A DNA stretch of 64,000 bases, from NCBI RefSeq assembly GCF_034140825.1, contig NC_089037.1, positions 9,498,001 to 9,562,000 of the forward strand, given 5' to 3'. A model generated the notes under the pieces. That model was not told where the DNA came from and ran no database searches. It saw only the letters and a list, made by a program, of their open reading frames with translations. The DNA comes from Oryza sativa Japonica Group. Taxonomy: Eukaryota > Streptophyta > Magnoliopsida > Poales > Poaceae. The position numbers were made by a program, and so were the translations under genes. Shown piece after piece: positions 12,321 through 25,009 of this stretch (position 1 is its first letter; the number at the start of each line of letters is the position of its first letter).

Positions 12321-13150
12321 CGTGAAACAAGAAGTTATAATTATTAAAACATTAGAAAATATTCACTGCAACATCCCAATCAACACGTGCAACATTTATA
12401 AATGAATTACCGAAACATCCAATAATACCACATGCAACATTCACAAATAAACTAGTGAAACGTCAGAAAAATATTTATTGAAACATCGAAATAATGCCAT
12501 GCAACATTTTATATGTGTTTTAGAAAAATCAACCTTTTGTTGCACCATAAAATTGTTTTATCACTTGTACGGATAACTCAGCCCACTCTAAAAAAATATT
12601 TCTGAGAGATGTAACTTATAAAAATTACTAAATGCAACAATAACCACCGTCACATGAAACATTAGGTCCCAACTAATGAAACATAAAAAAAAGATTCAAT
12701 ATATTTGCAAATATTGATTTGTTAAAATTTTATATCATTCTTGAAACGTTAACCTGCAATTTTTGAAGCATAAAAAAATATTTGCTGAAACATATAAATA
12801 GATCATGTGCAACAATAACTATATAAAAATTATTGGCTACAATAATAACCACCATTACATGAAACATTAGGTCCTACATTTGAAAACATAAAAATATATA
12901 TAATGCAACATATTTGCAAATACTTTATTTTGTTAAAATTTTATATCACTCTTGAAGCGTCAAGTTGTATTTTTTGAAACACAAAATATATTTATTAAAG
13001 CATATAAAAAGACCACATGCAACATTACATCTGAATTAGTGAAACATGAGTAAATACTTATTGAAACATTGGAATAACATTATGTGATAAAAATCATCGG
13101 AATATTGTCATGTGAGATCTTGTTATAAAGAGTTAATTGTAACAAATCCA
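12321..13150. repeat. AT-rich repeat block with 205-bp tandem duplication
   Basis: The block is full of GAAACAT and GCAACAT words. A longer unit is repeated: TAACCACCGTCACATGAAAC at 12641 returns as TAACCACCATTACATGAAAC at 12846, followed in both by TTTGCAAATA and TTGTTAAAATTTTATATCA. The period is about 205 bp with moderate divergence. There is no coding content. Confidence 0.6.
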
Positions 13151-13799
13151 ATAGTATAATTAGTTCATAATTCCGATAAATAGTTTAAGAGAAAAGATCA
13201 TTTAAATTTTAAATCCATGTGACTTGCATGTACTTGTCATTTAAATTGGATGCATACACTTGTCATGCACCTGCACTACTACTACTCCATTGGTTGCATG
13301 CATTTTTCCTCCTTCCTCGGAAGTATGATGATAAGCATTTTCGGGAGAGTTCCAGAGTTTGCTGGTGGTGGTGGGGGAAAACGTACGAAACAATCGGGGA
13401 TGAATGAATGGGTGATTGATTCGGTTGGCGCGTCGTAGCGAGCGAGCGCGAGAGGCGCGGGTGGCCACCGGACGCGGCGTTGTTTCGGGGCGACGCACAG
13501 GTGGGTGGGTGGATGGCCTCCGAGCACCGCGCGGCCCGCAAAACACTCCCATCCAACGGGGGCGGACGCTCCTCTTCCTCATCTTCTCTCGCACATCACA
13601 AAGAGGCTGAGACGTCTCACCATTTACGAGTTCCTTTTTTTCGTGAACCAAATCACACCTCGCCTGCAGTGTCTCGTGTCCCAGAACGCGATTGCGTTTT
13701 TTTTTTGCACGTTTGGTTTCCATATCCCTCGTCTCTTGTACTCCCTTACCCACATTTGGCCTAGCCGGAGGCGGTAGCCAGGGCCCAGGGCTGCTTCTT
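13151..13799. other. Upstream region of the PABP gene
   Basis: The sequence turns GC-rich after about 13430, consistent with a promoter and 5' UTR for the gene starting at 13800. Open frames of 60-90 codons here overlap on both strands and are not convincing genes. Confidence 0.4.
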
Positions 13800-16700
13800 A
13801 TGGCCGCGCAGGAGATGGAGGTTATGATGGTTGCGATGGCGGCGGAGGCGCCGGTGGCTGTGGAGGTGGAGGCGGTTCCGGCGGTGGCGGGGGGGCTAAA
13901 CGCGACGGTGCCCGCGTTGTACGTGGGCGATCTCCACGAAAGCGTGCGGGAGGAGCACCTGCTCGAGGTGTTCGGCAAGATTGGCACCCTCACGTCCGTG
14001 CGCGTCTGCCGCGACAATGCCACGAGCAACTCCCTCAGATATGGATACGTGAATTACCTCTCCCAGGCTGACGGTATACAAAAAACCTGTGCATGATCTG
14101 TGTCTTATTAATTTATCTCATGTGCTATTAGCATTATTTTGATCGGGTTAAGTGCATAATTGAGTTTTGCATAGAGGTGGTCTCAGTACTCGTGCAAATC
14201 AAAACACTTGGTATATTTACAAATCTGCATGACATTTTGTATGAACAATGTGTCACTGAACAAGTTAAATAACCCAGATCATCGCACTTATTTTATTGAC
14301 AGTGTGGGGGTTGATGCATGCATGCTATCATATTAACCGTTATACTATTATCCATAGAAGTAGTTGGATGTATTTTAGGATGTATAGCTTGTGTTCCGCT
14401 AGCTGCTGCCACATGATAGAATTCTTAGTTTTAAGAATGTGTGCGGGCATCGCTTGTTCCTTTCTTTCAACTAAAAAGGTGCGAAAATCTGATCATATGC
14501 CCTTCGCCTAGATTAAAAGTATTTACCCTTTTGGCCCACATGCAAGCCAATCTCCCAAAACAATGTGTTGTTCACTAATTATGTTAAACAAAGAAGTTAC
14601 AGAGGAATTGAAGTTGATGTGGTCATGTCAAATAAGGTTTAGTACAATGTATCCTGTATCAACATGATGAGGTCGATTATATTGTTTAACATATATCTTC
14701 TTGTTACATTTGTCACTTTGATTTTTAAGAGTTGTATTTGTAATGAGATGTATAATGATTTATCTTATTCTTGAAAAATAACTCTTTATTTTTTTAATCT
14801 ACTTTTATTAGTTTGTATGCAAGTCATTAAATTGACCATCGCTATCTTGTTGTGACTTTTTATTTTGTAACATTTGCTTATATTTTGTATTATTGATTTA
14901 TTTTGTATTGAAATCCTAGAAGCAACTTATCCAACCATGTGTGCCTTTCAATTCATGCCATGTTTTATACTAATGATTTAGCACTTACTTTAATGTTCTT
15001 GTTATCTAACCAACTTTTCTTGCTAATGGATATTGATAAAATTCTCATTACTTTTTAAACATTTGATAGCTGCAATTGCTTTGGAGAAACTAAATCATAG
15101 TCTTATTTTGGATAAGCCGATCAGAGTAATGTGGTCTAACCGAGATCCAGATGCTAGGAGAAGTGGGGTTGGAAATGTGTTTGTTAAGGTAAAAAAACAA
15201 ATTCCTCACTATATACTTTCTTGGTGTATATTGCCATATTTAACTGCTACTTTACTATGGCATTTTGCAGAATCTTAATGATTTAGTTGACAATGTAAGT
15301 CTACAAGAATTATTTTGCAAGTTTGGAGATATATTATCTTGTAAAGTCGCTAAAAATGAGGATGGGACAAGTAGAGGCTATGGATTTGTTCAATTTGCGT
15401 TGCAAGAATCAGCAGATGCATCAATTCAAAATCTTAACAACTCTCATTTTTGTGGCAGGCAATTGTATGTTTACTTCTTTATTATTACTCGTCTTTGTTA
15501 TTTGTTTATTCTTTGTCCGGTCATAGTTTGGTTTACAATTATGATCATATTTATGCAGGCATGTTGCTACATTTATTAAGAAGAGTGAACGATCTACAAA
15601 CAATGATGACAAATATACTAACCTATACATGAAGAACCTTGATGATGATATAACAGAGGAACTTATTAAGTTAAAGTTCTCTCAGTATGGTTTAGTAATT
15701 AGTGTAAAGATAATGAAAAGAGATGATGGGACATCTAAGGGCTTTGGGTTTGTAAGTTTTCAAAACCCAGAAAGTGCCAAAAGAGCAAAAGAATCCATGA
15801 ACGGGATGCTACTTGGTAATAGTCCACTTATGATATTAAAATAATTAAATAGTGAAAATTCATTAAGTAGTGAAACCTTATTATTCTATTCAATTTGATA
15901 TACAATTGTTTGTGAATTGTTTTATTAGGATCAAAAACCTTGTATGTAGCAAGAGCTCAAAAGAAAGCTGAAAGGAAACAATATTTGCAACGCTTACACG
16001 AGGAGAAGAGAAATGAAATAATCACCAAGAGCAATGTAAGTTCCATTTGCCCTCTACAATCTGTTTTTTTCATCTAAAAATGCATCTCTCTTTTTTTAGG
16101 GGTCGAATGTCTATATAAAAAATATTAATGATGAAGTTGGCGACGATGCTCTCCGTGAACGGTTCAATGAATTTGGAAACATTACATCAGCAAAGATTAT
16201 GCGTGATGAAAAGGGTATTAGCAAAGGATTTGGATTTGTATGTTACAACACACCTGAGGAAGCAAAATGTGCTGTAAGCAACATGCGTGGTAAATATCCT
16301 ATGTCATTTCCCATTAACGCATGAATAAGTGTGTACTTGCCTCATATGTCAACAAATTTTGTTTGCTCGGATTAATCAGGTGTAATGTTTTATGGCAAAC
16401 CATTGTACGTTGCTATTGCTCAAAGGAAAGAGGAAAGACGAGCCAAACTAGAGCAACGTTTTGCTGAGCTTGCAACGATGGTTGGAGCTACAAGTCCTGT
16501 CATACCCACAGGATATCCTCAATTTTACTTTGCCCACCCTAGTACACATCTCCCTCAAAGTCCAGGGAGACAAGGATTTATGTATCCACCCATAGGGATT
16601 AGTCAAGAATGGAGGCATAACATGTTTCCCTCGTCACATAATATCCAACAAATACATTCACCGATTGTATGTCCTTGTCCTGCTTAGCTCAAATTACATG

Positions 16701-17650
16701 TTTTCAAGTGAACTTCTATTAAAATCTTATTCTTTCTTTGTAGATGCGAAATACTCCACGGCAATACAGAAACAACAGGGGAAGGATGAATGGAAATATG
16801 ATGCATTTTCACCACACTGTGAACTATGTTCCACATGCGCAGCCAGCTAAAGAATTCATGTCCATGTCCCGACAGGTATACTCGGTCTACTTCATGTCTT
16901 CATCATGTTGGTTTTTAGTGTTTTTGCAACAGTGCTCTATTTCAATTAGTTTCAAACTTCCATAGTTTTTTTTTCAACAACATTAGTCTCTACTATTGTA
17001 AGCAAAAGCTTTTATGCTTAATTGTAAGTTTAGTATTATTAGATTATCATACTCACTAGATGTTGTTATGTGACATGTCACTATGAACTAAGTTGTTCAT
17101 TGGACTTTGTAGCATTTTGTTACGAAGAGTTTAACATGCTATCCTTTTGAATTTACGCAGCGATTTAGCCATGCTAAGTATATTCCAAATGACATCATGG
17201 CCAATGGATTGGCTATTCATCATGGTGACTCTATTTCATCGATGAATGACGCTTTTAACAACCTGCTAGCTACTGCTCCACCCGAGGAACAGAAGAACAT
17301 GCTTGGGAATAGACTATATCCGTTGGTTGAGAGACATCATGTAAAATATTTTGCGCATATGTTACATTGACATACCTTTTCACTTATATTTGGAATATTA
17401 AAGGGACATACTTTTATATTAATATGACACGCCTTGTTTTTTGCAGCCTGACCTTGCCAGTAAAATCACTGGAATGTTACTTGAGCTAGGTAATTCTGAA
17501 GTGGTCATGCTACTTTACTCATCAAACATGTTGTCTGCCAAAATAGAGGAGTGTGTCAAACTGCTCCAAGAGGTAAAACCCAAACCTGAAGATCAAGAGG
17601 CCCTGCACCCTGGTTTCCTCCTAGACTCTGCTGGTGTAAACGCCAACTAA
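13800..17650 (+). CDS. PABP: Poly(A)-binding protein, cytoplasmic type (four RRMs plus MLLE)
   Basis: Ten exons: 13800..14073, 15070..15188, 15271..15464, 15559..15815, 15929..16035, 16100..16289, 16380..16666, 16744..16875, 17161..17340 and 17447..17650. All phases join and give 647 residues. PABP coats mRNA poly(A) tails and aids translation and stability. RRM1 starts near residue 39 ([11 protein letters not shown]), RRM2 near 124 ([10 protein letters not shown]), RRM3 near 217 ([11 protein letters not shown]) and RRM4 near 319 ([11 protein letters not shown]). RNP1 motifs such as GYGFVQF, GFGFVSF and GFGFVCY are intact. RRM1 has YGYVNYL. The C-terminal MLLE domain (about 567-625; [31 protein letters not shown]) binds PAM2 peptides. 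The linker after RRM4 is about 170 residues. The sequence is more diverged than the best-known PABPs, so it may be a specialised paralogue. The start at 13800 gives an alanine/valine-rich N-tail; Met at 13812 is possible. Confidence 0.93.
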
Positions 17651-18796
17651 GAATTCAATGCCAATCCAAGCTTTTGACCGTGCTAAATATATTATGTATT
17701 TGTGTTTTAGAGATGCTAATTAGATAGATGCTCTTTATTTCATAGTTTATGGAACTATATTATTGGGCTTGTTATAGAACTTACTAATAATGCCTAGGAT
17801 TTAGGTAGAAATCTCGGGAGTTTTTCTTAAACGGAGCTTGTTACGAATCTTAGATAATAAATTATATATGATGGTGTTCTTGTGTTATATATATTTTATT
17901 TGGTTTAGTGGGTTGGTTCTTAATTTTTATGGATGATTCGAAAGTGTTTGGAAGTTATGCTGCCTATAACTATCTTAATCAGGTTGATCGAAAAGTTAGA
18001 GACCAAATACTCATTGTATTTATTTATTTCCTTTTCTTTTCTTATCAAGACATTGTACAGCTTAGGTAAAATACAATAGAAATAGTGTTTTACTTGGTTA
18101 CATGTTGGTAGCCGATTGGCTTACGTAGAGATAGTGGTGAATGTGTTTGACGAATTGAAGTGTATTGTATACTACATGTGTCTTCCACAGACAATTGAGT
18201 CTTTGCACAAATGCACCATGTAATGCATGGATGTTGCAAGCTTGCATTATATGATAGCTCATTGTGGATGGCTTGTTTTGGCCCAATTATAAAGTTGCAC
18301 GGTTACTTTATCCCTTCCAAAAACTATGGTGTATACTATATTTTGGTTGGTAAAAACATAATGAACATAAAAAACTATTAAAAACAGAGGTGGTTTTCTT
18401 TTGATGATGAAATGAAATGCTTTCCAAGAAAGAAATACATGTTAACTGTAGCATTCAGTTGACAATATTCCATTCATGTTCTATAGTTTGTTTCATTTCT
18501 AACTCCATTGAGTTACTTGCTATTAGCTTCTCGAGCGTCGCCATCCATCGGAAACTGATTGGACTTGCTTTTTTTTTGTCTCAAACTTGTGGAAGCCAGA
18601 AAGAATTTGCATTGTTGTTGGTAGTACATCAAAGTTGGTTGGATAACTCTTTTTTTAAAAACTTAATGGTTTTTAGTTGATTCCCTATTAAAGTTAACAT
18701 TTTTTGGAAAGAATTCCAATGTCTTTAGAACTCATATTCTAATCTCAGAATAAGACATGATTTGTGTTGTATTGAGTTTTGTAATGCAAACAATGA
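17651..18796. other. 3' flank of the PABP gene
   Basis: AT-rich sequence with the probable 3' UTR and poly(A) signals of the PABP gene (for example AATAAA-like words near 17860). No further coding sequence is recognised before the solo LTR. Confidence 0.4.
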
Positions 18797-21700
18797 TGTC
18801 GGAGGGTGAACTCCTCAAGCGGGGGATTATGAGACCCCCCCCCTTTAGTTTGGTTGGGGGCAGCGGGTGAGAATCGAGGATACGGTGGAAGATGTGATGT
18901 AGAAGGGGTCGGGCCCTGTTACGCCCTGAAATTCATGAACCAGAATTTCTAAGCTGAATGTGCATTAAACCCCTATCCAGGACCAGCCAGGGTACACAAA
19001 CGACAATTGTTGACATACAGATCCACGTCTTACAAAAATACAAAAGATTATAAATGCAGCGGAAAAGGATAAAAGCGAGCTAAGCCTGAAGACTTGACAC
19101 CTGCAGCGAGGCGACTCCATTCCAAAGACATCCTTGACGGCAGCGACGAAACCAACTTCATCGAGACATCTCCAACTGAGAAGAACTTCAACTCTAGGGT
19201 GGGGGAAAAGAGAGCAAGACTGAGTACTACCCACTGTACTCAGCAAGTCATACCGGAAGAGGAGGTATGATGCAGGAAATATCCAAGGGAGGCTAAAGGT
19301 CCTTTTGCATAAAGCTAGCATTTAAAAGCAACAGCTGAAAGCAGTAAAACAGCTGTAGTAATTAATCAATATTAACCAATCACTGCTCAACGCTACACCA
19401 TGTTGAGTCAGGCCCAAACCACCACCTGAACTAACCAGTTCATTAGCTAACTAGGGTGAGACTAATCACGGTGAATCTGGTCGACTGCCCATAACCGTGG
19501 GCACGGCTATTCGAATAGTTTTACTCTGATTAGAGGTGTACAACTGTACCCACAAGACACAGCCCCACGACACGTTACCATGTGCCGACATGCCACCACG
19601 ACATACCGGAAAGAGGCCGTGACAGGACCCTTCGCATAACCCCCTCTAACCGATCGCACCACACCTTAGGGTTCGGCCCCGTCCCCAACAGGCAACGGGC
19701 AGCCCCCCTTTCGTGCCGCGGTGAATCCGGAAGCCGATCAACTGGACACCCCGGCCGACCCAACTCCATCACGCCCACCCTCGCCTGGGTACGTCGGCTA
19801 GAGGAAAGCTACACTACAAGCCCAGCCGTTGCCCACGCTGGCTTGTGGTAAGTACGATAAATTCTTCTAGGGCCTCTCGCGAACCGGTCCTTAATCGCCA
19901 TGGGCACGACTAGCAAAACCATGCACCCACAGCCCACCATGTAGTGTATTTTAATTAACTAACACCCTTGCGGTAGCACTAATCCAAAGCTATTGCCAAT
20001 AATCAAAGTCTATGCATTAATGTGATTCCCCCATTGTGTACTAGTTGAACTAAGTATGGCTAAGCATTCCGTAAACCAACATCTAAGCATCTTAATACCC
20101 AAGTTATCAATGGCATAAGGTAAACAAGATATGGCTGAGTAGTAGGACCCATCCCACATGATATTGTAAAACAATGCAATATTTAATAGAAATGCGGGAC
20201 ATTTGTAAATTGGGTACAATTTGATCAATCGTAATGCATGACTTGCCTTGCTCTCGCACTAATGAGACCACAGCAACGTCTTCGAGAAACCGCAGATCGA
20301 CGAAACGACCGAAATCTATGCGACAAACAAAGCACACAAGCAAAACAGGCTATAAGACTACTGAAACAGGAAAAAAAAAACCATTTTTAATGGATTCTAC
20401 GCATTTTTATGAATTTACTGAGACTTGAATGGACTTAATCGGAGCTCGGATGAATTAGATATGAATTTTAGAAGATTATCTATGTTTATTACTATAAAAG
20501 AAAAGCCTTAATGAGTTTTATTACGCAATAAAGGATCCCGGATGACGTCAGCAAAAGGGGGGGGGGGTGGCGCCGACATGCGGGACCCCCCCCCCGGCAA
20601 CGGCTCAAGGGGGAGGAGGTGGCACCGGTTGGTGGGTGGGCCCCACCGGGCAGTGGCTCAAGGGGAGGGGGAGACGCCCGGTTGGCTCGGCTCGGCTTCA
20701 AACCGGCCAGCCGGTTAGGCGGTGCGGCGGCGGCGAGCGGCCACCGACGGCGGCAACCGGCGGCGCGGGAGACGGCGGTGGCCGGTGAGGAGATGGCGGC
20801 ACACGGCCGAAGCGGCGGCGCGGACAGGAGGCAGCGATGCACACGGGGAAGGGGGAGTAAAAGAGGGGGAGGGAGTCCTCACCGGGGATTCGGCCGGCGT
20901 GGGTGAAGACGACAGCGGACGGCGGCGGCAAACGGCGGACGGCGGGGCGCGCGGGATGGACGAGACGGGCCTCGATCTCGCGAGGCCAACGGCGGCAATG
21001 GAGCGGCGCGGCGACGGCACTAGCGACGGCTAGCGGCGGTTGGAGGCGGCGGTAGGCGGCGGCGCGTGGGGAGAGCGGTGCGGCGGCGGCGCGCGGCAAG
21101 CAAGCGGCGGTCGGGATAGCTCCCGCGACGGCGAAGCTAGTGGCGGTGGCGGCTATAGGGGCGGCGGTGCACGGCCGGAGGCGGCGGCAAGCGGCGGCGC
21201 TAGCGGCGAACGGCGCGGCGGCGTTAGAGAGCACGGGAGGAGACGGCTAGCGCGGAAAAAGAGAGAGAGAGAGAGAGAGACATGGGGAGCGTTTTATAGG
21301 GGCTCGGGAGGGGCGGACGTGGCCGGGGGCGGCCGGATTTCTCGCCGACGACGTGTGAGGTGGAGAGAGAGAGTTGGGGGGATTCGAATTGAATCTCGCC
21401 CTTTCGGGCGCGCGCGTGGGCGGGAGAAGGCGGGGCGTGGGGGCGGCGATGTGGGGGACGTGTGGGCGCGGAGTGGGGCGCGGATGTGGAGGAAGCGGCG
21501 GCGTGGGCGGCGGTTTCGGCGGCGGCGCTGCCGTCGGCTAGAGGTGGAAGAAGGGGCCGACAGGTGGGCCCCACCTGTCGGTGACCCGTAGAGAGGAGGG
21601 AGGGAGTGGGCCGGCCCAGCAAGGAGGAAGGGCGTGGGAGGAAGTGGGCCGACGGCCCAACAAGAGGAAAAAGGGAGGAAAAAGGAAGAAACAGAAGAGA

Positions 21701-22779
21701 AAAGGAAAAAAAAGGATTTTCCAGGGATTATTTATTGCACTTTGCTTATTTTAATTGGTTAAAATTATTTCCAAGGCTCTGAAAATTCCACTGAAAATCC
21801 TGTTAGCATATTTTGACATGTAGAACCCAAGAAAAATTCCACATGCCAATTCCTATTATTATTTGCATTTATTAATTTAGGGATTCAACTCTAGGTTAAA
21901 TTAAACAATTTCTTCGGACGATTTATTTAACAAATTTTAAAGCAAGGAGGGGAACTTCAGGGCGTGACAGGCCCCTTAGGAACAATGAGACAAAAGGGGT
22001 TTATACAGGTTCGGGCCGCTAAGAAGCATAACACCCTACTCATGTTCTTGGTTGATTGAGTATGGAATACAGGCACTTGAATCTGTGAGACCCAAGCGTG
22101 AGCTAGCCAAATAACCGATCCCTCCCCTTTCTCCCTAAGCAAGGTCCTCCTTTTATATCTCAAGGGGCTACCACATGGGCCTAAAAGTCTACCTAGGGAT
22201 CAAGGAGGACATTCTTTACATTAACTACATGTCTTGTTTCTTGACTTGGAATCCACATGCACAAGCGCGGTAGCATGGGGCCCATCAAATCGAACCAACT
22301 GACACGGGAGACACCCTTGTCATTCATCATTTAATGGGTGAAGACTTCTGGGTTCGCATTTGCACCAGGAAATGGGAACCTTGCTTGACCAGTGCGGATG
22401 AACCGACTCCGGTCGGGATGCATCATGACGTGACGGGGCATGGCAAGTTACATGCTGCCTGATGTGTGATAAGTGTGCAGGCGCACCACCCCGATCCCAT
22501 CAGTCATTCGACTGGTCACAGACCGGTCAGGCGCACAGCACGTCGCATTAAATGCGGCGTGGCACGCCTTAAATGCGGTTAGGTGGGCGTTGGGGGCGCC
22601 CACCTAACCCCGTACACGTGGCGTCCACACGGAGGGGTTCGGGGCAGCCCGACCCCCAGGCATGGAGGGGACGGCCACCACCCTACCCTGGGCCCGACCC
22701 CTTTCGGGGGAGTGCCACGTGGGTATTGGGGGCAGCATCCTCCCTCTAGTCTTGATACCCCGAGCCCATATCACTAACA
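18797..22779 (-). mobile_element. Solo LTR (Ty3/Gypsy-like), split by a later LTR insertion
   Basis: A fossil LTR in minus orientation. It opens at 22779 with TGTTAGTGATATGGG and closes at 18797 with the CCGACA end. A 5-bp target duplication AATGA flanks it (18792-18796 and 22780-22784). Without the inserted element it is about 925 bp (18797..18916 plus 21975..22779). Parts resemble the solo LTR at 55390..56651: a GATATGGGCTCGGGGTATC-like start, ACCGGTC words, and ATTAAATGCGG. No internal genes remain. A single LTR gives no pair to date. Family placement is by general appearance only. Confidence 0.75.
18917..21969 (-). mobile_element. Solo LTR of about 3.05 kb (Gypsy, RIRE3/RIRE8-like) nested in another LTR
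   Basis: A fossil LTR bounded by short inverted ends TGTTACGCCCTGAA and TTCAGGGCGTGACA and by a perfect 5-bp target duplication GGCCC (18912-18916 and 21970-21974). Its length, the TGTCACGCCC start on the minus strand, a very GC-rich middle (about 20550-21650) and a GA run near 21260 fit long-LTR rice Gypsy families. No internal region or second LTR is present, so it is what remains after LTR-LTR recombination. It sits inside the older LTR at 18797..22779. The open frames in its GC-rich part are not host genes. Confidence 0.8.
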
Positions 22780-22784
22780 AATGA

Positions 22785-23453
22785 CTTAAAAGCTTATGAT
22801 GAAAAATCACTCTACTGAGAGAGCTAGGATATATTCTGAAACACTAGAGCAATACGTGTTCGTGAGTTGTAACCTATAGCTTATATTGCTAGAACAAGAA
22901 AGGAGTTAACTACAACTTGAGATAAAAGAAAAGCCAACCAAGGTATCGACAAGTGCAACAGATCCAAAGAAGGAAGTGGCACAGCGGTGCGTTCATATGC
23001 TATGCCACTGCAGGGTTGAAGGATGTAACAAGTGGTAAAGCAACACGAAAAGCAAGCGACAACGTAGAAGGAAAGCAAAGGCAAAATGAGTATGCCTTTG
23101 TTGTGTACACTATAAAGCTACCGGTCACAAATGCATCCTCGGAAAGAAAAGAAGTCTCCCTCCATGCTGCTGCTTCCTCTTCGCGACTACTCCCACAACT
23201 ATATTCTGACCCTTTCTGAGATGACATGCCCCTCTTCCTCCCACTCTTCTCATCCCGTTGCCATAGGATGTGTTCATGAACATTTATTTTCTTGTGTACC
23301 TTTGCCCTATTTTTCTGTCATCGTTAACTTACAAACCATGGATTGCCTTCTGCTTTGTGTTTGAAAGTGAATCTAGCCCCCTCCCCCCACCCTCTCCCAA
23401 TTGACCTTGGTGGCTAACGACAACACACTAGAAAACTCTGATGCAATTGTCAA
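22785..23453. other. Intergenic, no gene recognised
   Basis: Mixed-composition spacer between the nested LTRs and the next DNA element. Short open frames on both strands show no family features. Confidence 0.3.
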
Positions 23454-24483
23454 GGGTGTGTTTGGTTGGTGGAATATATCCGGATAGAACATGGCCGCAA
23501 GTTTTTTTTGGTTGTTTGGTTGATAGATAGAAGTGGGATATTGCCACCCGGCAGAGAATATTCTATGTAGATGTTGGATATGCAGCTCCAGGCAAATCGG
23601 CCGGATCCCACATCCCGAAGTGGGATGAGTCGCACGACTCTGGACTCGCGCGTGCGCTCACCTCTGCCCCAATATTTTATCCATGTCACTCGCTTCCTCA
23701 CCGCATCAACTGTAGCCACAATCTACTTCTTCCCTTCTTCCGGTGGCACAGGGGGCAGCACTAGACGGCGCAGGGGCAATGTAAGTGGCGGCTGTCGAGG
23801 GCGCTCGGCGGAGCATGGCACCGCTGGACAGCGCTGGGGCGTTGTGGGCGGCGGAGCACGAGCGACGCAAGTGGCAGAGACCACGGAGTAGTAGCAGCCA
23901 GCAGGTCGCGCGCTCGGCCGTCGAGGTGGCGTATGCCAACAGGCAATAGCAGGTCCTCCGTAGCCCTTTGCCGCCATTCTGGTGCCCGGGTTCAGGAGCC
24001 TGGTGATGAGCAGTTCAATGTCTTCTTCTTGTTTTTTTTATATTGGTTCAGAACTTCAGATCTGATGTTTTTTTAGGATTGGGATGGTTTTTGTTATGTT
24101 CTGTGTAGATCTCCGTGTATAATCTGATGGTGTATTAGATTTTGATATATGTGTGCAGGGTGAATTTTACAGAGTGAAAATGTTATCATTTATAAATAGT
24201 GGCTAAAATTAATTTACAACATGATAAATATTACTCACAATACATGCAACAAGCATACATATGCATCAAGATGAAATTGTTTGCCAATGGGGGTATTCTC
24301 CACCATCTTATCCAGTGGTAACCATAACAGTCCATCCATCCTACCAAACAAAAAAATTGACTCACCATATCCACATGTCATCCCTCCAACCAAACAAAAA
24401 TCTTGTTTATTCCACTCTCCTTACCAAACATAAAATTGGATGGCCATATCCCATCCATGCATGACCACCAACCAAACACACCC
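23454..24483. mobile_element. Non-autonomous DNA element with GGGTGTGTTTGGTTGGTGG ends
   Basis: The left end GGGTGTGTTTGGTTGGTGG is exactly mirrored by CCACCAACCAAACACACCC at the right end, a 19-bp perfect inverted repeat. Flanks are CAA on the left and TAA on the right, suggesting a decayed 3-bp target duplication of PIF/Harbinger type. The 1,030-bp body holds a GC-rich segment (about 23740-23960), perhaps captured DNA, and an AT-rich rest with further VACCAAACA words. There is no transposase. Confidence 0.7.
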
Positions 24484-25009
24484 TAAGTGCATGCAAGACT
24501 AAAGGCATCCCTGTGGTTTGATTCAAGAAAAAATGACTATTAATTGATGTATTGCTCTATTTTTCTTGTGTTTAGGATGCCACACTATTAAGAGGGATAT
24601 GATATACATATAATTGGAGTAAACAATAGTACTCAAACCATATTTTTCTTCCAAGTGTTTGTTTAGTTATGGTCAAAGTGAAGCATGTAGGCCTACGTTG
24701 TTAATTTTGGTAATTAATATTAAGCACTAATTGTGGACTAACTATTTTATTTGAGTGAGATAATTTAAGAGAGGGCCACATGATGTGTATACCAAGAATG
24801 ATTACCGGCTACCGCAGATTAAAATTGATAGTGCAAAGCAATGAGAGGAAGGTGATAAATATGGTTATGTTTTTAACGATCGAAGCGTTGGGTGATCAAT
24901 TTGCTAGGTTTTCTTTATAGCTTTACCGTACTATTTAGAGGGGGTGGTAATCTTGACAAAGAGGTGATCTAAATAACACATTAGTGCATGCATGAGGGTT
25001 TCTTGTATC
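24484..25009. other. Intergenic, no gene recognised
   Basis: AT-rich spacer with no coding or repeat structure that I can support. Confidence 0.3.

Noticed and set aside
20698-21622. Long open frames on both strands (up to 183 codons)
   Set aside because: They lie in the GC-rich middle of a solo LTR, are Ala/Arg/Gly-rich in every phase and show no domain; GC content alone explains them.
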